Shown piece by piece: positions 1 to 8,120 of a stretch of DNA of 64,000 bases (positions within the stretch are counted from its first letter, which is position 1; each line of letters opens with the position of its first letter). The notes below the pieces were generated by a model. That model did no database searches, had not been told where the DNA came from, and saw nothing but the letters and a program-made list of their open reading frames with translations. The translations under genes and the position numbers were made by a program. Source of the DNA: Sphingomonas carotinifaciens. GTDB taxonomy: Bacteria > Pseudomonadota > Alphaproteobacteria > Sphingomonadales > Sphingomonadaceae. The DNA is taken from positions 744,001-808,000 of the forward strand of contig NZ_WSUT01000005.1 of assembly GCF_009789535.1 (NCBI RefSeq). The letters are read 5' to 3'.

Positions 1-232
1 CCCAGGCGGCCTGCGGGATGCGCAGGTGCCGGATGGCGATGACGGGGTGGAAGCCGATCGTGTCGACCCGCTCGACCGCGCCGATCGTGACGGGGCGACC
101 AAAGCGCTCGGTCGCCTCACGCGTGACGATGCCGCGCAACACGCCCCAGGGGAACAGCGCCAGGACCAGCAGGCCGAGCAGCAAGGTCGCTGCAACCGTA
201 CCCAGGACGATCCGTGCCGTCCGCCCCTTCAT
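1..232 (-). CDS. AsmA family protein, N-terminal fragment
   Basis: The gene runs off the left edge of the window; 77 residues are visible. They start with a basic stretch, then one hydrophobic segment (about residues 8-27), then a soluble part containing FGRPVTIGAVERVD and FHPVIAIRHLRIPQ. This is the usual opening of AsmA-like proteins, which are inner-membrane-anchored periplasmic proteins of the AsmA/YhdP/TamB group linked to phospholipid transport and outer-membrane homeostasis. The ATG at 232 is preferred because an AAGGG lies about 12 nt upstream; the in-frame ATG at 244 would directly abut that AAGGG. It lies 65 nt downstream of the SDHAF4-like gene on the same strand. Family assignment rests on the N-terminus only. 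Confidence 0.6.
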   Translation of the reverse strand, partial: MKGRTARIVLGTVAATLLLGLLVLALFPWGVLRGIVTREATERFGRPVTIGAVERVDTIGFHPVIAIRHLRIPQAAW

Positions 233-297
233 GATCGTGCGCATCCCTTTGCCCGACGCGCCAGCCGCACGTTCGTTCCGGTTGCGTCAGGACCGCA

Positions 298-459
298 TCA
301 AAAATCGATTGCGATACCCTTCAATTCCCAATCGCCATAACGGGTCGGGTCCTTGCCGAGCGGATCATGCTCCGGGCGCTTCTCCGCCTCGGGTTCGGGG
401 ACCGGCGGGTTGGGAGAGAGATAGGCCGGTGGTTTCACATGGTCTGGGCGCTGGCCCAT
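298..459 (-). CDS. DUF1674 / SDHAF4-family protein
   Basis: A 53-residue protein ending in DPTRYGDWELKGIAIDF, which is the diagnostic C-terminal block of DUF1674 (the family of succinate dehydrogenase assembly factor 4; the usual pattern is DPTRYGDWE-KG--IDF). In mitochondria the family binds flavinylated SdhA during complex II assembly; a similar role in bacteria is inferred. The N-terminal half is proline-rich and acidic, probably disordered. The ATG at 459 gives the usual short family length; an in-frame extension to 546 would add 29 residues with no family character. It is divergent from rsmB, leaving about 60 bp for both promoters. Confidence 0.75.
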   Translation of the reverse strand: MGQRPDHVKPPAYLSPNPPVPEPEAEKRPEHDPLGKDPTRYGDWELKGIAIDF

Positions 460-520
460 GGGCGTGCCTTTCGGTAGCGGGGTGTGCCCCCCACATCGGG
501 GTGCCAAGGAGCTTTGCCAA

Positions 521-1813
521 GTGAATCGACCCCCGCGCCGGCCCAATCATCCCGTTCGTCAAGCCGAGCCGCTGGGCACGGCAAGCCGGCGCGCGGCCCT
601 GCGCCTGCTGGACGCGGTGCTGCGCCGGGGGGAACCGCTGGAGGCGGCGCTGGCCTCGGCGACGCGCGACCTGCATGGCGGGCCCGATCGCGGGCTGGCC
701 CATGCGATCGCGGCGGAAACGCTGCGCCGCCTGCCCGATCTGGACGCGCTGATCGATTCGGCGACCAGGAACCAGTTGCCCGACGATGCCAAGGCGCGGT
801 CGGCACTGCGCATCGCGCTGGTCCAGGTGCTGTCGCTGGGTACGCCGCCGCATGCCGCCATCTCCACCGTACTGCCGCTGGTCGATGGCGGCCCGCGCAA
901 GCTGGTCCACGGCGTGTTCGGCACGCTGATGCGGCAGGGGGTGTCCCTGCCGGAAGTCCCGGAGTTGCCGGGCGTGACGGCGGAACGCTGGGCGGCGCAG
1001 TGGGGCGATGCGATGGTGGATGCGGCCGAGCAGGCGATCGCCGCGCCGCCGCCGCTCGACCTGACGCTGGCCGATCCCGGCGCGACCGCGGACTGGGCGG
1101 AGCGGCTGGGCGGTACCAGCCTGATGCCGGGCCATGTCCGCCTGCACGATGCGGCGTCGGTGCCCGAGCTGCCGGGGTTTGAGGAAGGCGCGTGGTGGGT
1201 GCAGGACGCGGCCGCGTCGATGCCGGCACGGTTGCTGGGGTCGGGCGCCGGCACCGTGCTGGACCTGTGCGCCGCCCCCGGCGGCAAGACGCTGCAACTG
1301 GCGGCGGCGGGGTGGCAGGTGACCGCGCTCGATGCATCGCCCACCCGGCTGGAGCGGCTGCGCGCCAATCTGGAGCGGACCGGGCTGGCCGCGGAGGTGG
1401 TGTGCGCCGACGTGCTGCAATGGGCGCCGCCCGCACCCGTCGATGCGATCCTGATCGATGCGCCGTGCAGCGCGACGGGCATCTTCCGCCGGCATCCGGA
1501 CGTGCTGTACCGCGTCCGCCCCTCGGTGATCGCCGAGATGGCGGCACTGCAGGCCAAAATCCTGTCGCGCGCCGCCGGATGGCTGCGGCCGGGCGGGCGC
1601 ATGGTCTATGCCACCTGCTCGCTGGAGCCGGAGGAAGGCGAGGCGCAGCTGGAGGCGTTTCTGGCCGCGCATCCGGATTATACGCTGTGCAGCGTCCAGG
1701 CGCCGCTGCCCGTCGGCAAATCCACGCCTTATATCCGCACCCTGCCCAGCGACATGGCCGAACAGGGGCGGTGCGACGGCTTCTTTATCGCGCTGCTGGA
1801 ACGCAACGGCTGA
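521..1813 (+). CDS. rsmB: RsmB/NOP-family rRNA (cytosine-C5) methyltransferase
   Basis: SAM-dependent m5C methyltransferase of 430 residues, expected to act on 16S rRNA (C967 in E. coli). An N-terminal NusB-like RNA-binding domain (about residues 15-140) precedes the Rossmann methyltransferase. The SAM motif LDLCAAPGGKT is near residue 247, motif IV with DAPCSATG near 312, and the catalytic TCS motif (YATCSLEPEEGE) near 363, so both cysteines of the Fmu/NOP mechanism are present. The start is set by a strong ribosome-binding site: AAGGAG at 506-511 sits 9 nt before the GTG at 521; an upstream in-frame ATG at 458 lacks this. rpe follows 34 nt downstream. Confidence 0.9.
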   Translation: MNRPPRRPNHPVRQAEPLGTASRRAALRLLDAVLRRGEPLEAALASATRDLHGGPDRGLAHAIAAETLRRLPDLDALIDSATRNQLPDDAKARSALRIALVQVLSLGTPPHAAISTVLPLVDGGPRKLVHGVFGTLMRQGVSLPEVPELPGVTAERWAAQWGDAMVDAAEQAIAAPPPLDLTLADPGATADWAERLGGTSLMPGHVRLHDAASVPELPGFEEGAWWVQDAAASMPARLLGSGAGTVLDLCAAPGGKTLQLAAAGWQVTALDASPTRLERLRANLERTGLAAEVVCADVLQWAPPAPVDAILIDAPCSATGIFRRHPDVLYRVRPSVIAEMAALQAKILSRAAGWLRPGGRMVYATCSLEPEEGEAQLEAFLAAHPDYTLCSVQAPLPVGKSTPYIRTLPSDMAEQGRCDGFFIALLERNG

Positions 1814-1847
1814 CTTAACCTTTCATTAGCCCTAGAGACCATTGCCC

Positions 1848-2504
1848 ATGCAGCCCGTCCGTATCGCCCCGTCCATCCTGTCCGCCGACTTCGCCAAGCT
1901 GGGGGAGGAGGTGCGCGCCATCGACGCCGCCGGCGCGGACTGGATCCATATCGACGTGATGGACGGGCATTTCGTGCCCAACATCACCATCGGCCCGGCG
2001 GTGGTGAAGGCGCTGCGCCCCCACACGACCAAGCCGTTCGACGTGCATCTGATGATCTCGCCGATCGACCAGTATCTGGATGCCTTTGCGGAAGCCGGCG
2101 CGGACACGATCACCGTGCACCCGGAGGCGGGGCCGCATATCCACCGCACCATCCAGCACATCAAGGGGCTGGGCAAGCGCGCGGGCGTGGTGCTGAACCC
2201 CGCGACGCCGGCCAAGATGCTGGATTACCTGATCGACATGGTCGACCTGGTGCTGGTGATGAGCGTCAATCCCGGTTTCGGCGGGCAAAGCTTCATCGAC
2301 AGCCAGTTGAAGAAGATCGCCGCGATCCGGAAGATGATCGAGATGAGCGGCCGGGCGATCGACCTGGAGGTGGATGGCGGCGTCGATGCCACCCATGCCC
2401 GGCGATGCATCGAGGCGGGCGCGGACGCGCTGGTCGCGGGCACCGCGGCGTTCCGGGGCGGGCCCGACATGTACGCCGCCAATATCGCGGCCCTGCGCGG
2501 ATGA
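1848..2504 (+). CDS. rpe: Ribulose-phosphate 3-epimerase
   Basis: Cytosolic TIM-barrel enzyme of the pentose phosphate pathway that interconverts ribulose 5-phosphate and xylulose 5-phosphate; 218 residues, typical length. It opens with [16 protein letters not shown] and carries the family blocks [17 protein letters not shown] (metal-binding His and catalytic Asp), [17 protein letters not shown] and EVDGGVD (second catalytic Asp). ATG 1848 is chosen over a TTG two codons upstream. The stop codon overlaps the start of the next gene (ATGA), so the heparinase-like gene is translationally coupled to it. Confidence 0.95.
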   Translation: MQPVRIAPSILSADFAKLGEEVRAIDAAGADWIHIDVMDGHFVPNITIGPAVVKALRPHTTKPFDVHLMISPIDQYLDAFAEAGADTITVHPEAGPHIHRTIQHIKGLGKRAGVVLNPATPAKMLDYLIDMVDLVLVMSVNPGFGGQSFIDSQLKKIAAIRKMIEMSGRAIDLEVDGGVDATHARRCIEAGADALVAGTAAFRGGPDMYAANIAALRG

Positions 2505-4228
2505 ACCAGCCGCTGGACGCGCCGGACGGTATCGAGGAGGGCAAGCGCCTTGTCCGCGTCGGGGGCACGAGCGGGCTGTCGCTGGCGGAGCGGCTTGCCG
2601 AGCGCTTCCACCGGCTGACCTGGCGGACGCCGATCCACGGCATGCGCCTGAACGGCCGGCATCCGTTGAAGCTGATCGCGGTGCCCGACGATCCCGTGCT
2701 GGGCGACGCGACGCGCGGCTATGCGCTGCTCGACGGCTTTGTCCGCTATCGCGGCGCGGAGCGCGAGATCGACAAGCTGTGGTTTACGCAGGCCGGGCTG
2801 ACCGGGCCGATCGCCGAATATCTGCACGGCTTCGCCTGGCTGCGCGACCTGTCCACGGTGGCGACGCGGCAACAGGGCGCGCCGGTGGCGGAGTTCCTGA
2901 TGGCCCGCTGGCTGGATGCGCATGCCGAGACGGTGGACGCGCTGGCGTGGCGGCCCGATCTGTGGGGCAGGCGCATCCTGTTCTGGACCAGCCATGCGCC
3001 GCTGATCCTGTCGTCGACCGACCTGGTGTACCGCTCCAAGGTGCTGAACGCGATGGCGCGCGGGGCGCGGCACCTGGACCGCGGGGCGGACAAGGCCCCG
3101 GCGGGCGCGCCGCGCATCGCGGCATGGTGCGGCGTGGTGGCGGCGGGATTGCTGATCCCCGGCGGCGAGCCGCGGCTGGCCTTTGGCGAGGCAGGGCTGA
3201 CGCGCGCGCTGGGCACCGGATTGTTCGACGATGGCGGATCGGTGTCGCGCAGCCCGGGCCAGTTGCTCGATTCGATCATGCTGCTCGCCATGCTGCGCGA
3301 ATCCTATGCCGCGGTCGGCAAGACGCTGCCCGAGGATATCGCGGCGACGCTGCAACGGATGGTGTCCGCGCTGCTGGGCGTGATGCATCCCGACCGGGCG
3401 CTGTCGAGCTGGCAGGGTGCCGGTCCCGAACAGCCCGAACAGATCGCCGCGATCATCGAGGCGTCGGGCGTGCGCACCCGGCCGCTGCGCCAGCCGCGCA
3501 ACTGGGGGTATCAGCGTCTCGCCGGCGGCGGTGCGGTGCTGGTCGTCGATGCCGCCCCGCCGCCGATCGCGCAGGTGGTGGATGGCGGCTGCGCCTCGAC
3601 CCTGGCGTTCGAGTTCTCGGACGGGCCGGAACGGATCGTGGTCAATTGCGGCGGCGCGCGTGCCGCGATCGAGCAATTGCCGATGCGGCTGGCCGATGGC
3701 CTGCGCACCACCGCGGCGCACTCGACCCTGGTGGTGGGCGATTCGAACTCCACCGCGATCCATGCCGACGGCACGCTGGGCCGGGGCGTCGGACAGGTGG
3801 AACTCAGCCGCCAGGAATCGGAGGCGGCGAGCCGGATCGAGGCGAGCCATGACGGCTATGTCCGCCGCTGGGGCTTCGTCCACCGCCGGCAATTGCTGTT
3901 GACCGGTGACGGGCGCGAACTGCGTGGCGAGGACGCGTTGCTGCCGCAAGGGCGCAAGCGCCGCACCGGCACGACGCCCTTCGCCTTGCGCTTCCACCTG
4001 GGCGAGGAGGTGGAGGCGGTGTTGAGCCCGGAAGGATCGGCGGCGGTGCTGCGCATGACCAGCGGCGCCTTGTGGCAGTTCCGCTGCCGCGGCGGTGCGC
4101 TGGTGATCGAGGATTCGTTGTGGATCGATCCCGATGGTCGCCCGGTCGAGACGCAGCAACTGGTCGTCACCGGTGAGGCGCCGGCGGGCGGCGGGCATGT
4201 AAGCTGGGCCTTGAAGCGCGCGCTGTGA
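2501..4228 (+). CDS. Heparinase II/III-like family protein
   Basis: A 575-residue protein of the Hepar_II_III family (alpha/alpha toroid followed by a beta-sandwich domain, as in polysaccharide lyases). The C-terminal half has the characteristic blocks: NCGGAR near residue 385, [14 protein letters not shown] near 405, and [23 protein letters not shown] near 450. The N-terminal half is helical and Trp-rich. No signal peptide is visible, unlike secreted lyases, so a periplasmic substrate is doubtful. From general knowledge of sphingomonad genomes, this family is often found between rpe and purH and its substrate is unknown. The start ATG overlaps the rpe stop (ATGA). purH starts 46 nt after its stop. 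Confidence 0.85.
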   Translation: MNQPLDAPDGIEEGKRLVRVGGTSGLSLAERLAERFHRLTWRTPIHGMRLNGRHPLKLIAVPDDPVLGDATRGYALLDGFVRYRGAEREIDKLWFTQAGLTGPIAEYLHGFAWLRDLSTVATRQQGAPVAEFLMARWLDAHAETVDALAWRPDLWGRRILFWTSHAPLILSSTDLVYRSKVLNAMARGARHLDRGADKAPAGAPRIAAWCGVVAAGLLIPGGEPRLAFGEAGLTRALGTGLFDDGGSVSRSPGQLLDSIMLLAMLRESYAAVGKTLPEDIAATLQRMVSALLGVMHPDRALSSWQGAGPEQPEQIAAIIEASGVRTRPLRQPRNWGYQRLAGGGAVLVVDAAPPPIAQVVDGGCASTLAFEFSDGPERIVVNCGGARAAIEQLPMRLADGLRTTAAHSTLVVGDSNSTAIHADGTLGRGVGQVELSRQESEAASRIEASHDGYVRRWGFVHRRQLLLTGDGRELRGEDALLPQGRKRRTGTTPFALRFHLGEEVEAVLSPEGSAAVLRMTSGALWQFRCRGGALVIEDSLWIDPDGRPVETQQLVVTGEAPAGGGHVSWALKRAL

Positions 4229-4274
4229 CCGTTACAGGGCTTCGGCGGTGTTCCCCTCCACTCCCGGAGCCCCG

Positions 4275-5864
4275 ATGACCCATATTCCCGTGAAGCGCGC
4301 CCTTCTGTCCGTATCCGACAAGACGGGGGTGATCGACCTTGCCCGCGCGCTTGCCGAACGGGGCGTCGACCTCGTCTCGACCGGCGGCACCGCCAAGGCG
4401 ATCCGCGACGCCGGCCTGCCCGTGCGCGACATTTCCGACGTCACCGGTTTCCCCGAGATGATGGACGGGCGGGTCAAGACGCTGCACCCGATGGTGCATG
4501 GCGGCCTGCTCGCGGTGCGCGACGATGCGGCCCACGCGCGCGCAATGGAAGAGCATGGCATCGGCGCGATCGATCTCGTCGTCGTCAACCTCTACCCCTT
4601 CCAGCAGACGGTGGCCAAGGGCGCCGGGCGCGACGAGATCATCGAGAATATCGATATCGGCGGCCCCTCGATGGTGCGTTCGGCCGCGAAGAACCATGCC
4701 TATGTCGCGATCCTGACCGATCCGTCGGATTATGACGCGTTCCTCGCCGAGCTGGCCACGAACGACGGCGCCAGCGGCATCGACATGCGCCGCCGCCTCG
4801 CCGCCAAGGCCTATGCCGCGACCGCGGCCTATGATGCGGCGATCGCGCAGTGGTTCGCCTTTGCCGACCAGGGCGAGGCATTTCCGACGACGCTGCCCAT
4901 GGCCTATACGCGTCATCACGAGCCGCTGCGCTATGGCGAGAATCCGCACCAGGTGGCAGCGCTCTACCTGCCGCAAAAGGGGGCGCGAGGCATCGCCCAG
5001 GCCGAGCAGTTGCAGGGCAAGGCGCTGAGCTACAACAACCTGAACGATGCCGATGCCGCGCTGGAGCTGGTGTCCGAGTTCATCGACGGGCCGCCCACCG
5101 TCGTCATCGTCAAGCATGCCAATCCGTGCGGCGTGGCGAGCGGCGATACGCTGCTGGATGCATACAAGGCGGCGTTCGCGTGCGACACCGTGTCGGCGTT
5201 CGGCGGCATCATCGCGTGCAACCGCCCGCTGGATGCGGAAACCGCCGAGGCGATCTCGGGGATCTTCACCGAGGTGGTGGTGGCGCCCGATGCCAGCCCG
5301 GAGGCGCGGGCGATCTTTGCCAGGAAGAAGAACCTGCGCCTGCTGCTGTCGGGTGAGTTGCCGAACCCGGCACGCCCCGGCCTGATGGTGAAGTCGATCG
5401 CGGGCGGGCTGCTGGTGCAGAGCCGCGACAATGGCCGGCTGACCGACGACATGCTGAAGGTCGTGACCAGGCGCGCGCCGACGGAGCAGGAGCTGGCCGA
5501 TTGCCGCTTCGCCTGGACGGTGGCCAAGCATGTGAAGTCGAACGCGATCGTCTATGCCAAGGGCGGCAGCACGGCCGGCGTCGGCGCCGGGCAGATGAAC
5601 CGGCTCGAATCGGCGCGCATCGCCGCCTGGAAGGCCAAGGACGCCGCGGACAAGGCCGGCTGGGCCGAGCCGCGCACGATCGGATCGGCAGTCGCGTCGG
5701 ATGCATTCTTCCCGTTCGCCGACGGATTGCTGGCGGCAGTGGAGGCCGGCGCCACCGCGGTGATCCAGCCGGGCGGGTCGATCCGCGACGACGAGGTGAT
5801 CGCCGCCGCCGACGAGGCCGGGCTGGCGATGGTCTTCACCGGCATGCGCCACTTCCGGCATTGA
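4275..5864 (+). CDS. purH: Bifunctional AICAR transformylase / IMP cyclohydrolase
   Basis: Catalyses the last two steps of IMP synthesis: formylation of AICAR by 10-formyl-THF, then ring closure. The 529-residue length is standard. The N-terminal MGS-type cyclohydrolase domain (about residues 1-190) has [16 protein letters not shown] and GRVKTLHP. The transformylase domain contains KHANPCGVA (the catalytic Lys-His pair), [11 protein letters not shown], and near the C-terminus [11 protein letters not shown] and [15 protein letters not shown] 4275 is chosen because it begins the conserved [18 protein letters not shown] block; a GTG at 4248 would add nine non-conserved residues. It is the last gene of the rsmB-rpe-heparinase-purH run. 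Confidence 0.95.
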   Translation: MTHIPVKRALLSVSDKTGVIDLARALAERGVDLVSTGGTAKAIRDAGLPVRDISDVTGFPEMMDGRVKTLHPMVHGGLLAVRDDAAHARAMEEHGIGAIDLVVVNLYPFQQTVAKGAGRDEIIENIDIGGPSMVRSAAKNHAYVAILTDPSDYDAFLAELATNDGASGIDMRRRLAAKAYAATAAYDAAIAQWFAFADQGEAFPTTLPMAYTRHHEPLRYGENPHQVAALYLPQKGARGIAQAEQLQGKALSYNNLNDADAALELVSEFIDGPPTVVIVKHANPCGVASGDTLLDAYKAAFACDTVSAFGGIIACNRPLDAETAEAISGIFTEVVVAPDASPEARAIFARKKNLRLLLSGELPNPARPGLMVKSIAGGLLVQSRDNGRLTDDMLKVVTRRAPTEQELADCRFAWTVAKHVKSNAIVYAKGGSTAGVGAGQMNRLESARIAAWKAKDAADKAGWAEPRTIGSAVASDAFFPFADGLLAAVEAGATAVIQPGGSIRDDEVIAAADEAGLAMVFTGMRHFRH

Positions 5865-5954
5865 TGTCACCCGACCTGACCCGGCCTTGTGTGCTGTTCG
5901 CGCCATGGCCGGGTCAGCCACAAAAGCCTTGCGCGGGGATGAGGGGGGACGTCG

Positions 5955-6461
5955 ATGCTTGCCATGGCGGTAGTGCTGGCACTGGGAATTGAGGCGCCCG
6001 TCGCGTTGTGGACGGTGCCGGCACAGGCGGAATGGGCGTCGGGGGACGAGCATCACCTGAACGTGCGGCTCGAACGTCCGGATACCGCGATTTCGATGCG
6101 CGGCGAAGTGCAGTTGCGCGCCGTCCTTGCCGTACAAGGCTCGGCATTCAGGATTTCGCGCTTCCTCAAGCCGACAGGCGGGATCGCCTTCGATGTGATG
6201 GATATGCAGGGTCGACGGGTTGCGCCGCTGGAACCGCCGGCTACATCCCCGCCGGCGCCGCCACAGTCGTCCGACGGGCTTACTGTGGTGCGCCCAGGCC
6301 AGCCCATGACCTTGCAGGTGGCAGAGTTTCCACGCTGGGTGTTTCCGGGCCCCGGCCGCTACCGGGTGCGGCTTCTCGTCTCGCTGATGAACATCGCGGC
6401 CACACCAGCTCGCTATCAGCAGTGGTTCAGCAATACCGTCACGGTCGACGTGATCGACTGA
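5955..6461 (+). CDS. Secreted hypothetical protein
   Basis: 168 residues, no family recognised. The N-terminus (MLAMAVVLALGIEAPVALWTVPAQA) looks like a signal peptide ending in an AxA-type site, so export to the periplasm is likely. The rest alternates short hydrophobic and polar stretches as in a beta-sandwich (VRLERPDTAISMRGEVQLRAVL, PGRYRVRLLVSL), with a proline-rich linker (PPATSPPAPPQ) in the middle. An AGGGGGG stretch precedes the ATG at 5955. The stop lies 5 nt from the stop of the convergent flippase gene. The composition resembles the neighbours. Confidence 0.6.
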   Translation: MLAMAVVLALGIEAPVALWTVPAQAEWASGDEHHLNVRLERPDTAISMRGEVQLRAVLAVQGSAFRISRFLKPTGGIAFDVMDMQGRRVAPLEPPATSPPAPPQSSDGLTVVRPGQPMTLQVAEFPRWVFPGPGRYRVRLLVSLMNIAATPARYQQWFSNTVTVDVID

Positions 6462-6466
6462 ACCGC

Positions 6467-7984
6467 TTAGCGCGTCACCCCGCCCGCATGCGGCAGGGTC
6501 GCTTCCTCGGCATCGGGCATCTTGCCGAACAGGGCGCGGTCGGCAGGGCCGAAGGCGAAGCGCCAGAGGACGAAGAGATAGGTCGCCAGGATCGCCGGTT
6601 CGCCGACGACCAGTTCCACCCATTCGAGATGCGCCGGCAGGGCGGTGAAGCCCACGCCGACCACCATTGCGGCCCCGAGCGCCCACAAGAGCGGCCAGCG
6701 CAGCGGCGAAACCGACGCTTTCAGGATGCGGGACAGCAGCGTCGCCTTGACGATCGAGGTGATGCCGAGGCTGAGCATCAGCGCGACGGCCGGGCCCGCG
6801 GCCTGCCATGTCGCGGGCCAGCCGAGCGCGCGCATGCCGAGGATCAGCGCGAAGCTGAGCCCTACCTGTACCCCCAGCATGACCACCGAGATCATGAGGT
6901 TGCGGTGGCGCGCTGTATAGACCAGCGCCGACTCGCATACCGCGCCCGTCGAGGCGAGCACTTCGGCGGTGAGCAGAAAGGCGAGTGCGGCCGTGCCGGC
7001 GACGAATTGCGGGCCGACGACGCCCATCACCGCCTCGCCCGGGATCGATCCCATGAGCGCGAGGCCGCCCTGCGCCGCCATGATCCAGAATGCGACCTGG
7101 CGCACCTGTCGCGCGATTGCAACGTAATCGCGCACGGCGAGGCTTTGGGTGATGACGGGGCCGAGAATGGGGTCGAAGCTGGTCTTCAGTTTCTGCGGCA
7201 GGCTTGCGACCTGTTGCGCCATGTAATAGATGCCGACGATCTTGGGTTCGAACATGACGCCCAGGATGAAGCGGTCGACGTTGCGGCTGCCCCATTCGAG
7301 GGCGTCGGCGCCGGCGAGGGGGGCGTTGGCGCGGGCGAGGGCGAAGAGCTGGGTGAGCTCAGGGGACCAGCCGCGGGGCAGGCCGTAGCTGCGGATCAGG
7401 GGGACGATGCTGGCGATCAGGGCGGCGATCATCGAGGCGACGTAGGAGAGGACGAGCCCGTCGCGGATGGTGAAGAAGGAGAAGATCCAGGCGGCGATCG
7501 AGATGGTCCACGGCTCCACCACCGCACGCGCGGTGACCGCCGCCTTCACGTTCAACCGGTAGGCAAGCGCCGCGAGGCTGACATCGGACCAGGCGGAGGC
7601 GACGATGATCGCGGGCAACCACCGGTCGAGCCCGGTGATCGCCGTGTTCGGGTACATGATCTCCGGAAAGAGCCACAGGAAGCTGCTGGCGGCCACGCTG
7701 GCGATCAGCGCGAGCGCCATCGCGTCCCACACCACGTTCACATGCGGCCGGTCGGTCGAGGACAGCGCCTGCGCCAGTCCGCGTTTCAGCCCCAGCGTGG
7801 CAACGAGCGCGGCCAGTTCGACCACCACCACCGCGATGGCGAAGCGGCCGACCAGATCGGGGCCGTAGATGCGGCCGGCGATGAACAGGAAGGGGATGCG
7901 CGCGGCCAGACGCAGGATGAAGCCGGCGATATTGGTCCGCCCGCCCTTGGCGAGCGTGTCGATGTCCTGGGAGGAGGAGGCCAT
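6467..7984 (-). CDS. Oligosaccharide flippase (Wzx/MOP-superfamily) membrane protein
   Basis: A 505-residue integral membrane protein with about 12-14 hydrophobic helices, in the polysaccharide-biosynthesis/flippase branch of the MOP superfamily. The N-terminus (TNIAGFILRLAARIPFLFIAGRIYGPDLVGRF cut across the first helix) has the typical pattern of Wzx-like proteins, where loss of cytoplasmic polarity is followed by a G-P-x-x-x-G-R-F turn. The expected role is transbilayer movement of undecaprenyl-linked oligosaccharide for exopolysaccharide or LPS. No glycosyltransferases or Wzy polymerase lie next to it, so its substrate cannot be inferred. It reads away from polA on the same strand, separated by a hairpin-rich 136 bp spacer. 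Confidence 0.75.
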   Translation of the reverse strand: MASSSQDIDTLAKGGRTNIAGFILRLAARIPFLFIAGRIYGPDLVGRFAIAVVVVELAALVATLGLKRGLAQALSSTDRPHVNVVWDAMALALIASVAASSFLWLFPEIMYPNTAITGLDRWLPAIIVASAWSDVSLAALAYRLNVKAAVTARAVVEPWTISIAAWIFSFFTIRDGLVLSYVASMIAALIASIVPLIRSYGLPRGWSPELTQLFALARANAPLAGADALEWGSRNVDRFILGVMFEPKIVGIYYMAQQVASLPQKLKTSFDPILGPVITQSLAVRDYVAIARQVRQVAFWIMAAQGGLALMGSIPGEAVMGVVGPQFVAGTAALAFLLTAEVLASTGAVCESALVYTARHRNLMISVVMLGVQVGLSFALILGMRALGWPATWQAAGPAVALMLSLGITSIVKATLLSRILKASVSPLRWPLLWALGAAMVVGVGFTALPAHLEWVELVVGEPAILATYLFVLWRFAFGPADRALFGKMPDAEEATLPHAGGVTR

Positions 7985-8011
7985 GCGGGTCAGGCTTTCG
8001 CCACCGGATCG

Positions 8012-8103
8012 CCCTCACCCTTCCCACCCGGCTGCGCCAGGCGGGCCCCTTCCCTTTCCCGCTGGGAGAGGGAGGGCGCGGCGAAGCCGCGGAAGGGTGA
8101 GGG
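8012..8103. repeat. Intergenic inverted repeat (pyrimidine-rich hairpin)
   Basis: Arms 8012-8024 (CCCTCACCCTTCC) and 8091-8103 are perfect reverse complements (13 bp). A second pair of short C/T-rich and G/A-rich arms (TCCCTTTCCC / GGGAGAGGGA) is nested inside. It sits between polA and the flippase gene. The same vocabulary of CCCTC/GAGGG hairpins recurs at 14722-14750, 50980-51008 and 56306-56398, so this is a dispersed intergenic element rather than a gene-specific terminator. Confidence 0.7.
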
Positions 8104-8120
8104 TGACCGGGTGGTGGCGG

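Noticed and set aside
2225..4198. Long minus-strand frame opposite rpe and the heparinase-like gene
   Set aside because: Arg/Gln/Pro-rich composition and no recognisable domain; the plus-strand genes are clear.
4167..7295. Very long antisense frame (over 1,000 codons) opposite purH and neighbours
   Set aside because: It has no start context and is His/Arg/Gly-rich as expected for the complement of high-GC coding sequence. purH on the other strand is certain.
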